From: Corynebacterium minutissimum
GTDB taxonomy: Bacteria > Actinomycetota > Actinomycetes > Mycobacteriales > Mycobacteriaceae
Direction: 5' to 3'
Assembly (NCBI RefSeq): GCF_000988205.1
Contig: NZ_LAYQ01000004.1
Span: forward strand, 1 to 64,000
Length of the DNA: 64,000 nucleotides
The notes under the pieces were generated by a model. The model was not told the DNA's origin. It worked only from the letters and a program-made list of their open reading frames with translations, and did no database searches. This document shows, one piece after another, positions 18,782 through 27,552 of the stretch. Position 1 is the stretch's first letter, and each line of letters opens with the position of its first letter. Both the position numbers and the translations under genes were made by a program.

Positions 18782-19942
18782 TTAGTGAAGGGCGTCGAGG
18801 GCCTGCTCCAAGTCCGCGAGCAGGTCATCAATGGACTCGATGCCCACGGAAATACGCACGAGATCTGCCGGCGGGACGAGCTCGGATCCTTCGGCGGAAA
18901 TATGGGTCATGTTCTGCGGGTGCTCGATGAGGGACTCCACGCCGCCGAGGGACTCTGCCAGCGAGATGAGCTTGGTATTGAGGCAAATCTGGCGCGCATG
19001 CTCCTCGCTGTGGAAACGCACGGACATCATGCCGCCGAAGCCGCGCATCTGCTTCTTCGCCAGCTCGTGGCCCGGGTGCGAGGGCAGGCCCGGGTAGAGC
19101 ACCTGCTTGACCTCCGGGCGGGATTCCAGAAATTCCGCCACGGCCTGCGCATTGGTGCAGTGACGATCCATACGCACCTCCAAGGTCTTGATTCCGCGGG
19201 CGGTGAGGTAGGCGTCGAAAGGCGAGGACACCGCACCAACGTTGCCCTGGAAATACAGCAGGCGCTCGTCCATCTCTGCCGAGTTGGTCACGACCGCGCC
19301 ACCCAGCACATCCGAGTGGCCGCCCAGGTACTTCGTGGTGGAGTGCAGGACATGATCCGCGCCCAGCTCCAAAGGATTCTGCAAGTAGGGCGTGGCGAAG
19401 GTGTTGTCGACGACGATCTGGGCGTCGCCAGCCGCCTTGACTGCCTTAGTGACCGCAGCGATATCCGTGATTGTTGTCGCCGGGTTGGTCGGGGTCTCCA
19501 ACCAAATCAGTTTGGTGTTCTCCTGCAGCGCTGCCTCCACCGCCGCGGTATCGGCGGTGTTGACGATGGAGAGCTCGATGCCCCACTGGCCATAGTCGTG
19601 GTGCAGCAAGCGGTACATGCCGCCATAGGCGTCGTTGCCTAGAATCACGTGGTCACCCGGGCGCACGAGGATGCGGATGAGGGTATCCACGGCTGCCATA
19701 CCCGTGGCGAAACAGCGGGCATACTCGGCGTTCTCTAGCGCCGCGAGGGTCTTCTCTAGGGAATGAACGGTGGGGTTGGCCACGCGACCATACTCGTAGC
19801 CGCCGCGCAGCTGCGCCAGGCCATCCTGCTGGTACGTGGTGGAAGCGTAAATCGGTACGTTGATGGATCCCATATAAGGATCCGGCTGGTAACCGGCATG
19901 GATGGAGCGGGAGGAAAAGCCAAGAGTGCGGTTGTCAGTCAT
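18782..19942 (-). CDS. metB: cystathionine gamma-synthase
   Basis: This 386-residue PLP enzyme of the Cys/Met metabolism family shows YEYGRVANPT, the cofactor region GMAAVDT, VVDNTFATPYLQNP and the PLP lysine in HSTTKYLGGHSD. It condenses an activated homoserine ester with cysteine to make cystathionine for methionine synthesis; close relatives include cystathionine lyases, so the assignment rests on overall similarity. ATG 19942 is eight bases after TAGACT, suggesting a leaderless mRNA, and a degenerate McbR-like site overlaps that hexamer. It converges with the FAD gene across a 50-base gap. Confidence 0.85.
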   Translation of the reverse strand: MTDNRTLGFSSRSIHAGYQPDPYMGSINVPIYASTTYQQDGLAQLRGGYEYGRVANPTVHSLEKTLAALENAEYARCFATGMAAVDTLIRILVRPGDHVILGNDAYGGMYRLLHHDYGQWGIELSIVNTADTAAVEAALQENTKLIWLETPTNPATTITDIAAVTKAVKAAGDAQIVVDNTFATPYLQNPLELGADHVLHSTTKYLGGHSDVLGGAVVTNSAEMDERLLYFQGNVGAVSSPFDAYLTARGIKTLEVRMDRHCTNAQAVAEFLESRPEVKQVLYPGLPSHPGHELAKKQMRGFGGMMSVRFHSEEHARQICLNTKLISLAESLGGVESLIEHPQNMTHISAEGSELVPPADLVRISVGIESIDDLLADLEQALDALH

Positions 19943-19954
19943 GATGCACAAGTC

Positions 19955-19970
19955 TAGACCAAGCTGTTCA
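19955..19970. promoter_or_regulatory. degenerate McbR-like site overlapping the metB -10 region
   Basis: TAGAC-CAAGCT-GTTCA keeps one perfect half of the McbR operator and three of five bases in the other half. On the metB strand its right half forms most of the -10 hexamer TAGACT. McbR control of metB is known in C. glutamicum; binding here is inferred. Confidence 0.4.
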
Positions 19971-20058
19971 GTTGCGAGAAAGACTAGCTTTTTATATTCA
20001 GCTCTCTTCCCTACTATCGATAGGCGTCAGTCGTGAGCGACAAAAAGAAAGGACACGC

Positions 20059-21060
20059 GTGACTGCATTATCCGCACGCCTAGGCTCAGCCTCCGAAACA
20101 ACCAACGACGCCGTCGACACAGTCACCAGGTGGTGGCAAACCGAAAACATGCAGTCCTGGCTCATCGACAAGCCCATCGGCATCGCGCTCATTCTCATCG
20201 TCGCCATCATCGGCAGCTGGCTGCTGCGCCGGCTCATCACCAAGCTGGCCGATAACAGCATCAAGAAGGGTAAGCTCAGCTCGCCGCTCTCTCCTCGCAA
20301 AGCTCACCGGACGACCGATAAGGTACTCGAGAAAACGCAAGAGGCACGGCGCACCTCCCGCATCCAGACCCTCGCCGGCGTCGGCCGCTCCGCGGTCGCC
20401 ATTTTTGTCTGGGTCTGGGCTGTGCTCGCTATCCTGGATAAACTCGGCGTCAACGTCGCCCCGCTTGTGGCCTCGGCCGGTGTGGTTGGTGTCGCCCTTG
20501 GTTTCGGCGCGCAAGCATTGGTCAAGGATTTCCTCTCCGGCATCTTCATGCTCATGGAAGACCAATACGGCATCGGTGACACCATCGACCTCGGCAACGG
20601 GGTCTTCGGCGATGTGGAGTCCATCTCCCTGCGCATTACCACCGTCCGCGATATCGACGGCGCGCTGTGGTACGTACGCAACGGCGAAATCTTGCAGGTG
20701 GCCAACCATTCCGACCGCTACTCCGTGGCCCGCGTCCAGGTCCCGATTGCGCTGAGCAACGATCCCACGCGAGCAGTCGACGTCATCACGTCCGCAGCCG
20801 AGGAGGCCGCCCGCGATCCCGAAATCAAGGACTACATCCTGGCCACGCCCACGGTCAACGGCATGTCCGGCCTTGAGGTCGACCACATGTCCTACCGTGT
20901 GTCCGTCAAGACGCTGCCAGGCAAGCAATGGGATGTGCAGCGCGCGATGCAGGCGAAGATCCTCACCGCCATGCACGAAGAGGGGATCACCACCCCCTAC
21001 CCGCGCGGGATGGCTATCTTTGATCTGGAAGAACCCGGCCTGACGCGAAAGGAAGACTAG
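20059..21060 (+). CDS. small-conductance mechanosensitive channel (MscS family)
   Basis: GTG 20059 follows AAAGGA. The 333-residue protein has a first helix (residues 34-54), a second around 110-135, and the pore-lining helix VASAGVVGVALGFGAQALVKDF, which is the MscS signature rich in Gly and Ala. A beta domain with DQYGIGDTIDLG follows. It should act as an emergency release valve for osmolytes in the plasma membrane. A TACTAT -10 candidate at 20012-20017 faces the gene. The glbO start lies two bases after its stop, so the two are translated together. Confidence 0.9.
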   Translation: MTALSARLGSASETTNDAVDTVTRWWQTENMQSWLIDKPIGIALILIVAIIGSWLLRRLITKLADNSIKKGKLSSPLSPRKAHRTTDKVLEKTQEARRTSRIQTLAGVGRSAVAIFVWVWAVLAILDKLGVNVAPLVASAGVVGVALGFGAQALVKDFLSGIFMLMEDQYGIGDTIDLGNGVFGDVESISLRITTVRDIDGALWYVRNGEILQVANHSDRYSVARVQVPIALSNDPTRAVDVITSAAEEAARDPEIKDYILATPTVNGMSGLEVDHMSYRVSVKTLPGKQWDVQRAMQAKILTAMHEEGITTPYPRGMAIFDLEEPGLTRKED

Positions 21061-21062
21061 AC

Positions 21063-21452
21063 GTGCAACCAACGAGCGTGTACGAAGCCGTCGGCGGAAT
21101 GGAGACCTTTGAGAAACTCGTCGGTGGTTTCTACGCCCAGGTGCGCGAAGACGATCTCATCGGGCCGATGTACCCCCAGCAGGACTGGGAAGGCGCACAG
21201 CAACGCTTGACCTGGTTCCTCGTGCAGTATTGGGGAGGTCCGCAGCTCTTCTCCGAACAGCGCGGCCACCCGCGCCTGCGCATGCGCCACGCGCCCTACC
21301 CCATCGACATAGCTGCCCACGATCGCTGGCTCGAACTCATGGGCAACTCCCTGGCACAGATCGACGAGGACACCATCCCGCCGGCCTACCGCGCCATGAT
21401 CTGGGACCACATGGAGCGAGTCGCGGCGATGCTCATCAACCGCGCCCCTTAA
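21063..21452 (+). CDS. glbO: truncated hemoglobin, group II (GlbO)
   Basis: The 129-residue protein matches trHbN/O-type globins: VYEAVGGMETFEKLVGGFY, PMYP, LTWFLVQYWGGP and the heme-ligating His in RLRMRHAPYPI, with a conserved C-terminal Trp (MIWDHM). It binds heme and oxygen and is thought to help handle oxygen, nitric oxide or peroxide. GTG 21063 immediately follows the mscS stop. Its TAA overlaps the ald stop on the other strand. In mycobacteria glbO also lies close to pepN. Confidence 0.9.
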   Translation: MQPTSVYEAVGGMETFEKLVGGFYAQVREDDLIGPMYPQQDWEGAQQRLTWFLVQYWGGPQLFSEQRGHPRLRMRHAPYPIDIAAHDRWLELMGNSLAQIDEDTIPPAYRAMIWDHMERVAAMLINRAP

Positions 21453-22531
21453 AGCCCGAAGGCGTCCTTTACTGGCTGGGAGACCAGTTCTCCCCCGCGG
21501 GTCATAAGCCCATCGGCCAATCCCGAGAAGCGCTCCACAGCACCGTCGAAGCCGTCGGCAGCCACTGCGCGAATGTAGGGCAGAGTGGCAGAACCCAGCG
21601 CACGGGCAGAGGTGTTCGCCACCGCGCCGGGCATATTGGCCACGCAATAGAAGATGGTGTCGTGCACCTTGAAGGTGGGATCGTCGTGGGACGTCTTGCG
21701 GGAGTTTTCGAAGCAACCGCCTTGGTCAATGGCGACGTCGACAAGCACTGCACCCTTCTTCATCCGCTGTACCACGTCTTCGCGCACCAGCTTCGGGGCC
21801 GCCGCGCCCGGAACCAGGACTGCGCCGATGACCAGATCTGCCTCCAGCAGCTCGGACTCCAGCGCCGCGGGGTCCGAGACAATCGTGCGCACGTTGCCAT
21901 GGTACTGCTCATCGAAGCGCTGCAGCACGTGCGGGTCAAGGTCCAGCACGGTTACCTCCGCGCGCAATCCTTGCGCCATCGCCACCGCCGAAGCTCCCAC
22001 CTGGCCACCACCGATGACGACAACGCGGGCCGGGCGCGTGCCCGGCACACCGGCTACCAGCAATCCGCGCCCGCCCTCAGTAGACAGCAGGTGGTGCGCG
22101 CCCTCAGTAACCGCCAGGCGGCCAGCCACCTGGGACATCGGTGTCAGCAGCGGCAGCGTGCCCCGGGAATCGGTCACGGTTTCATAGGCCACGGCCGTCG
22201 TACCGGCCTTCATGAGCGCTTCCGTCAGCGGGCGATCCGCAGCCAGGTGCAGGTAAGTAAACAGCAGGAGGTCTTCGCGCAGGTAGCCGTACTCGGATTC
22301 GAGAGGCTCCTTGACCTTGACCACCATATCCGCCGCCCAAGCCTCCGCAGCGGAAGGGACAATGGTCGCGCCGACGGCTTCATAGTCGGAGTCCGGAAAT
22401 GAGGCGCCTTCCCCGGCCGCTGTTTCCACCAGGACCTCGTGACCGTCCTTGATCAAGATGTCCGCGGCACTAGGAGTAAGGGCGACGCGGTTTTCGTTGT
22501 TCATGATTTCTTTGGGTACAGCAATACGCAT
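21449..22531 (-). CDS. ald: alanine dehydrogenase
   Basis: The product (about 360 residues) has the AlaDH N-terminus MRIAVPKEI with ENRVALTP, the catalytic region VVKVKEPL and TYLHLAADR, and the NAD-binding RVVVIGGGQVGASAV. It reversibly deaminates L-alanine to pyruvate and ammonia. ATG 22531 is favoured because AGGAG abuts the upstream ATG 22543 with no spacing but lies 12 bases before 22531. Transcribed alone; its stop shares four bases with that of glbO. Confidence 0.93.
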   Translation of the reverse strand: MRIAVPKEIMNNENRVALTPSAADILIKDGHEVLVETAAGEGASFPDSDYEAVGATIVPSAAEAWAADMVVKVKEPLESEYGYLREDLLLFTYLHLAADRPLTEALMKAGTTAVAYETVTDSRGTLPLLTPMSQVAGRLAVTEGAHHLLSTEGGRGLLVAGVPGTRPARVVVIGGGQVGASAVAMAQGLRAEVTVLDLDPHVLQRFDEQYHGNVRTIVSDPAALESELLEADLVIGAVLVPGAAAPKLVREDVVQRMKKGAVLVDVAIDQGGCFENSRKTSHDDPTFKVHDTIFYCVANMPGAVANTSARALGSATLPYIRAVAADGFDGAVERFSGLADGLMTRGGELVSQPVKDAFGL

Positions 22532-22659
22532 GGTGAGAGCCATCTCCTTTTGTTGAAGAAAACTGAATTCGACCCCTTCAGAGTAACGCAGATCACCTCC
22601 TGTGTGCGTCGCTCTTGTTCACCGAGCGGGGTGATTCTTGAAGAATTAGTATGCGGAGC

Positions 22660-23826
22660 ATGAGCACACTAGGCGATATACGGCGCTCCTTCCTCCCCCT
22701 CGGGTGGACTGCGTTCGGCGGACCGGCTGCCCACCTGGGTTATTTCCGCGCTGAGTTTGTCAGCCGCCGGAAGTGGCTCAGCGATTCCGCCTATGCCGAT
22801 CTCGTGGCCATGTCCCAGTTTCTCCCCGGCCCGGCTAGCTCGAAGGTCGGGATGGCGCTGGGCTACGGGCGCGCGGGCCTACTCGGCCTCATCTACTCAT
22901 GGTTCCTGTTCACCTTCCCCTCCGCACTCATCCTCACCCTGTTTGGCCTCCTCGTTGCACCCAACAATGGGTGGATCCAGGGCATCTTAGGGGGACTCCT
23001 CGCTGCCGCCGCCGGTGTGGTGGTCCACGCCATCGTGGGGATGGCAAAGAAGCTCCTGCTTACCCCCACCGCGTGGGCGCTTGCGCTCATCAGCGCCGCT
23101 GTGCTGCTCGTCGCCGGGTCCGCGTGGCAGCTGGCTGTCCTCGCCGTGGCTGGAGTGCTTGGGGCAACCGTGTTGAGAACATGGCTGCCGACGACCTCGG
23201 CGCCCGCCGCCGATAGTGGCCCGCGCGCGGTGCCCGCCCGCCTGGCGTGGGGCTGTGTAGCAGCGTTCTTCCTCCTGTTGGGCGGGTTGGCGGTGGGGGC
23301 ACAGCTTAGCGACGCCTACCTCATCACCCGCGCCAACGCCTTCTACCAGTCCGGCGCCCTGGTCTTTGGCGGCGGGCACGTGGTCCTGCCACTGCTGGAG
23401 GAACAATTCGTCGGCGCGGGCTGGCTCAGCCAGCAGGAGTTTCTCGCGGGCTACTCGGTAGCCCAGGGCGTGCCGGGGCCGCTGTTTACCTTCGCGTCTT
23501 ACCTTGGGGCGGTCGACGGCGGGATCGGCGGAGCGCTCCTGGGGACCGTTCTTATCTTCGTGCCGGGCGCCTTACTCACGCTCGCGGCTTTGCATTTGTG
23601 GGCGCGCTGGAATCATCTCGGTTGGCTGCGCGGCGCGTTCTCGGCCATCAACGCGGCCGTGGTCGGCCTGCTCATCGCGGCGCTCTGGGATCCCATCATC
23701 ACCCACGGGGTGACAGGGTGGGCTTCGGCGCTCATTGCAGTCGGCGCGGGCATAGCCCTCTTCTGCAAGGCCCCGCCGTGGACGGTCGCCGTCGGCGCCG
23801 CACTGGCGGGATTCGTACTGCTCTAG
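22660..23826 (+). CDS. chrA: chromate-type ion transporter (ChrA/CHR family)
   Basis: The 388-residue membrane protein contains two CHR domains: the first with LGWTAFGGPAAHLGYF and SQFLPGPASSKVGM, the second with GALVFGGGHVVLPLLEEQFV and AQGVPGPLFTFASYLG. Long-chain CHR proteins export chromate, though many members probably move other anions. About 10-12 transmembrane helices are visible. ATG 22660 follows the -10 hexamer TAGTAT (22647-22652) by seven bases, indicating a leaderless mRNA; ATG 22651 lies inside that hexamer. Its TAG overlaps the convergent gene's stop in the palindrome CTAG. Confidence 0.88.
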   Translation: MSTLGDIRRSFLPLGWTAFGGPAAHLGYFRAEFVSRRKWLSDSAYADLVAMSQFLPGPASSKVGMALGYGRAGLLGLIYSWFLFTFPSALILTLFGLLVAPNNGWIQGILGGLLAAAAGVVVHAIVGMAKKLLLTPTAWALALISAAVLLVAGSAWQLAVLAVAGVLGATVLRTWLPTTSAPAADSGPRAVPARLAWGCVAAFFLLLGGLAVGAQLSDAYLITRANAFYQSGALVFGGGHVVLPLLEEQFVGAGWLSQQEFLAGYSVAQGVPGPLFTFASYLGAVDGGIGGALLGTVLIFVPGALLTLAALHLWARWNHLGWLRGAFSAINAAVVGLLIAALWDPIITHGVTGWASALIAVGAGIALFCKAPPWTVAVGAALAGFVLL

Positions 23827-24478
23827 AACAGTGACAGGCGCGTCGAGTGGTAGACGCTGCCATAGGGCGCGTCTAGGCGAACCCAGCGCCCCTTGCCGGA
23901 CACGCGCAAGTGACGGGGGATCTTGAGTGATGCGGCAAACCCCGGAATGAGGCCGAGGCTGGTGCAGGCGAAGATCATCCGCATGGGAATCTCCACCTGC
24001 GCCTCCGAGCTCTCCACGGTGAGCACTGTCTGATTCAACAGGCTTTTTGGCGGGCCCATCGGCCCTGAAAACTGGCGGGCCAGCTGGCGGCCTTATCGGC
24101 GAGCTCGCGAACGACGTCGACCGGCAAGGAATCGATCTCGCGGAATCCCTGCGCCGGCGGCAACGCGCCTGGCCACGATGGATCGCGCGCCGGCCCCAGC
24201 GAAAGCTCCACTCCGTCCTCCGCAAGGACAGGGTCGGGGGCGGTGTGGAGGGCGTCGGCAAGCGCTTGCGCGGACACCACTGCCCCGTCGCGGCCCACGG
24301 TGCCTCCGCACCGCCGTGCCACAACGACATCGAAGGGCGTCGTGACAAAGACCTCGACCTGGTTGGCGTCATGCTGGCGCAGACGCACCGAGGCTGAGGC
24401 ATCGAGCCCCGTCGCGCGGGCGAGGAGAGCACGCAGCCCTCCCCCACCGCTGCGCACCCGGAGAGTTTCACTCTCCAT
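23823..24478 (-). CDS. conserved actinobacterial protein, Rv2474c position, frame broken near 24070
   Basis: From ATG 24478, which overlaps the thioesterase stop by 11 bases, the protein reads to KAASWPASF. One extra base in the run 24068-24071 joins it to SGPMGPPKSLLNQTVL and a C-terminal part ending RLSLF. The restored length is about 218 residues. I do not recognise a domain. The order ettA, thioesterase, this gene matches Rv2477c, Rv2475c and Rv2474c in M. tuberculosis, which supports a conserved but uncharacterised family. The overlap implies it is translated with the thioesterase. Confidence 0.7.
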
Positions 24479-24941
24479 GATCGCGCTGCTCATCCAGCTC
24501 GACGACGGCGTGTTCCAGGATGATGTTGCGCTCCTCCTCAGTAACCTCGCGCGGCATCTGTGTACCCGGGTCGATGGCGACCTGCACGCAGTCGATGACG
24601 CAAGCCACCTGGCCCTGGGCGTCCTTAATCTTTTGGCGGGTGGTGAAGGAGGTGGTGCCAAGACGCACCACCGTGGTTTCCACCGTCACCGTGCCGTGGC
24701 GTCCATCCCACTTGATGGGGCGGACATAGTCCGCGTCGATATGGCGGACGAATGCCACCATGTTGACACCGCGGGCGTAGAAGTTGTGCATGGCAAAAGC
24801 CAAGCGCGCCTCCTGCGCCAGCTCGATGAAATTGGAGTTCATCATGTGGCCGTACATGTCGAAGTCCGACCAGCGCACACCTACGGTGAGCGCATGGACA
24901 TTGTCCGTGGTCTTTTCCGACACAACCTTTTGAGCGGACAT
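24468..24941 (-). CDS. acyl-CoA thioesterase (4HBT/hotdog family)
   Basis: The 157-residue protein has the hotdog-fold signature VRWSDFDMYGHMMNSNFIELAQEAR, with the catalytic Asp in SDFDxYGHMMN, as in YbgC-type thioesterases. It should hydrolyse short or medium acyl-CoA thioesters in the cytosol. ATG 24941 follows AAAGGAACC. It lies 49 bases downstream of ettA, as in the mycobacterial Rv2477c-Rv2475c region. Confidence 0.87.
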   Translation of the reverse strand: MSAQKVVSEKTTDNVHALTVGVRWSDFDMYGHMMNSNFIELAQEARLAFAMHNFYARGVNMVAFVRHIDADYVRPIKWDGRHGTVTVETTVVRLGTTSFTTRQKIKDAQGQVACVIDCVQVAIDPGTQMPREVTEEERNIILEHAVVELDEQRDHGE

Positions 24942-24990
24942 TCCAGGTTCCTTTCGGAGTTCTTCCTCTGAGTGTTAGGGCCAGTTCGCC

Positions 24991-26660
24991 CTAACGGCTG
25001 AGCTTGCGGTGGGTAACGCGAGACGGGCGGGCAGCTTCCTCACCGAGGCGCTCAACCTTGTTCTTCTCGTAGTCACCGAAGTTGCCCTCGAACCAGAACC
25101 ACTGACCTTCTGCCACGTTGCCCTCCCAGGCCAGGATGTGAGTACAGGTGCGGTCGAGGAACCAGCGGTCGTGAGAAATAACCACGGCACAGCCGGGGAA
25201 CTTCTCCAGGGCGTTTTCCAGCGAGCCCAGGGTTTCCACGTCCAAGTCGTTCGTCGGCTCATCGAGGAGGATCAGGTTGCCGCCCTCTTTAAGGGTCAGG
25301 GCCAGGTTCAAGCGGTTGCGCTCACCGCCGGAGAGAACCTTGGAAGGCTTCTGCTGATCGGCACCCTTGAAACCGAAAGCGGAGAGGTAGGCGCGGGACG
25401 GCATTTCGTTCTGGCCGACGTGAATGTAATCCAGCCCGTCGGAGACTACCTCCCACACGGTGGCCTCGGGGTCGATGTTCTCGCGGCCCTGGTCAACATA
25501 GGACAGCTTGACGGTCTCGCCGACGTCCACGCTGCCGGAATCCGGCTGCTCCAGACCCACGATGGTCTTGAACAGCGTGGACTTACCAACACCGTTCGGG
25601 CCGATCACGCCGACAATGCCGTTGCGCGGCAGGGTGAAGGACAAGTCCTTGATGAGCACACGATCATCGAAGCCCTTGGTCAGGTTCTTGACCTCTACCA
25701 CCTTGTTGCCCAGGCGCGGCGGGGTCGGAATCTGGATCTCCTCAAAGTCCAGCTTCTTGTACTTCTCGGCTTCCGCAGCCATCTCCTCGTAGCGCTGGAG
25801 ACGGGCCTTGTTCTTGGCCTGGCGGGCCTTCGCACCGGAGCGAACCCATGCGAGCTCGTCCTTGAGGCGCTTCTGCAGCTTCTTGTCCTTGGCACCGGCA
25901 ATTTCCAGACGCTCAGCCTTCTTCTCCAGGTAGGTGGAGTAGTTGCCCTCGTAGGGATAGAGCTTGCCGCGGTCAACCTCACAGATCCAGCCCGCGACGT
26001 GGTCGAGGAAGTAACGGTCGTGGGTCACGGCCAGGACCGCACCCGGGTAAGACTCGAGGTGCTTCTCCAGCCACTGGACAGACTCGGCGTCCAGGTGGTT
26101 CGTGGGCTCGTCGAGCAGCAGCAGGTCGGGCTCACTCAGCAACAGCTTGGCCAGCGCGACGCGGCGGCGCTCACCACCGGAGAGGTTGGTTACCGGGGCA
26201 TCGGACGGCGGGCAGCGCAGTGCTTCCATAGCCTGCTCGATCTTGGAATCGACCTCCCAGGCATCGGCAGCGTCGAGCTCCTCCTGCAGCTTGCCCATTT
26301 CCTCCATGAGTTCGTCGGAGTAGTTGGTGGCCATCTCCTCCGCGATCTCCTCGAAGCGCTGCTTCTTCTGGAAGATTTCACCGAGGCCTTCTTCGACGTT
26401 TTCGCGGACCGTCTTCTCCTCATTGAGCGGCGGCTCCTGGAGGAGGATGCCGACCGTCTTGCCCGGATCCAGGAAAGCCTCACCGTTGGAAGGCTGATCA
26501 AGGCCGGCCATGATCTTCAGGATCGAGGACTTACCTGCACCGTTGGGGCCCACGACGCCAATCTTGGCGCCCGGGTAGAAAGCATGGTGACGTTATCCAA
26601 AATAACCTTGTCACCGATGGCCTTACGCACGTTTTTCATCGTGTAGATGAATTCGCCCAT
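24991..26660 (-). CDS. ettA: energy-dependent translational throttle protein EttA (ABC-F ATPase), frame broken near 26580
   Basis: The restored 556-residue ABC-F protein has two ATPase domains: Walker A GPNGAGKSS near residue 38 and GPNGVGKST near 355, signatures LSGGERRRV and LSGGERNRL, and no membrane segment. Between them lies the linker rich in Lys/Glu characteristic of the P-site tRNA-interaction motif. EttA binds the ribosomal E site and gates the first peptide bond when ATP is low. ATG 26660 opens MGEFIYTMKNVRKAIGDK. The frame then breaks at AAA 26579-26581; one more base gives MLFYPGAKIGVVGPNG. A lesion in such a conserved gene is more likely an assembly error. Confidence 0.9.
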
Positions 26661-26740
26661 GTTTCACCCTTTGCTTCTGTCAGGATTGGTAAATAACAGT
26701 ACAAAGACTACATCACATGGGCGGCGGTGGTCCTCTGTCC

Positions 26741-27331
26741 TTAGACCATCGCGTCCTCAGGTTCCGGTTCGACGTGTGACTCGGCCGCGGACTGCGCTTG
26801 CTGACGGTCCGCCGCGGTGTCCTGCGGAGTATCTCCCGACTGCAGGGCAGCCGGCATTGCTTCATTCTCCGTGGTGCTGGGTGGCGCCGTGTAATCTACG
26901 TCCGGCACCGGTGGATTCTCCCCCAGCCAGAGGGCTTCACTGCCCTCCTCACCGTAGGAGGTGCCAATTTTGGTGGAGGTAATGCAGAAGCGGTTGAGGT
27001 CGAGCCCCACGTGCGCAATCTTGATATAGGTCCTGGAGCGCTTCGCTCCGTGCTGATCCTCCCATCGATCCGTGACGATGGAGCCCATAACAAAGACCGG
27101 CATGCCCTTAAACAGGGACTTCTTGACGTTGATGGCACACTGGCCCCACACCTCGCCGTCGATATAGTTGAGGTCCAGCTCTCGCCACACCGTCTTGCCT
27201 TCTTCATCCTTTTCCGGAACGCTGCGGGAGGAGGCAAAGCGCAGGCGGGCTTTGTACATGGTGTCGCTAATCTTGGTCAGGTGCGGGTCATGGGTCAGAC
27301 GCCCAGTGAGTGAGATTGGGTATTGAGACAT
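26741..27331 (-). CDS. single-stranded DNA-binding protein (second SSB, Rv2478c-like)
   Basis: The 196-residue protein has an OB fold in its first ~115 residues (SLTGRLTHDP, VWGQCAINVKKSLFKGMPVFVMG, DRWED) and an acidic, Gln/Pro-rich tail that lacks the usual DDDIPF end; it closes EPEPEDAMV. It therefore looks like the auxiliary SSB encoded beside ettA in mycobacteria, not the housekeeping SSB. It binds single-stranded DNA. The start has AAAGGA nine bases upstream. Transcribed towards ettA with an 80-base gap. Confidence 0.82.
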   Translation of the reverse strand: MSQYPISLTGRLTHDPHLTKISDTMYKARLRFASSRSVPEKDEEGKTVWRELDLNYIDGEVWGQCAINVKKSLFKGMPVFVMGSIVTDRWEDQHGAKRSRTYIKIAHVGLDLNRFCITSTKIGTSYGEEGSEALWLGENPPVPDVDYTAPPSTTENEAMPAALQSGDTPQDTAADRQQAQSAAESHVEPEPEDAMV

Positions 27332-27526
27332 TGCGTGATTCCTTTGCCATGTGTGGTTGGTGATCTTCTTGAGTGCGAGGAAGCAATACGCCTCCCTTAC
27401 CTCGCATCATCGCCACCGATCACCGCACCCGCAATGGCGTCACCGCCAACCTGTGGATAACTCGTTGAAAGAATCAACAAAATATCCATTCGCACAGTTC
27501 AAAGACCCTTTTCCATCACCCTGGAC

Positions 27527-27550
27527 GCGCCAGCTCTCTAGTGCTGGCGC
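27527..27550 (-). terminator. hairpin just after the CopD-CtaG gene
   Basis: GCGCCAG and CTGGCGC form a 7-bp stem around a 10-base loop, two bases beyond the stop at 27553. There is no T tract, so it may be a weak or factor-dependent terminator. The 12-base direct repeat CTAGTGCTGGCG overlaps it. Confidence 0.4.
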
Positions 27551-27552
27551 CC

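Noticed and set aside
25009..26646. 545-codon open frame on the plus strand across ettA
   Set aside because: It mirrors the ettA coding frame, has no motif or ribosome site, and reflects G/C-biased third positions of the real gene.
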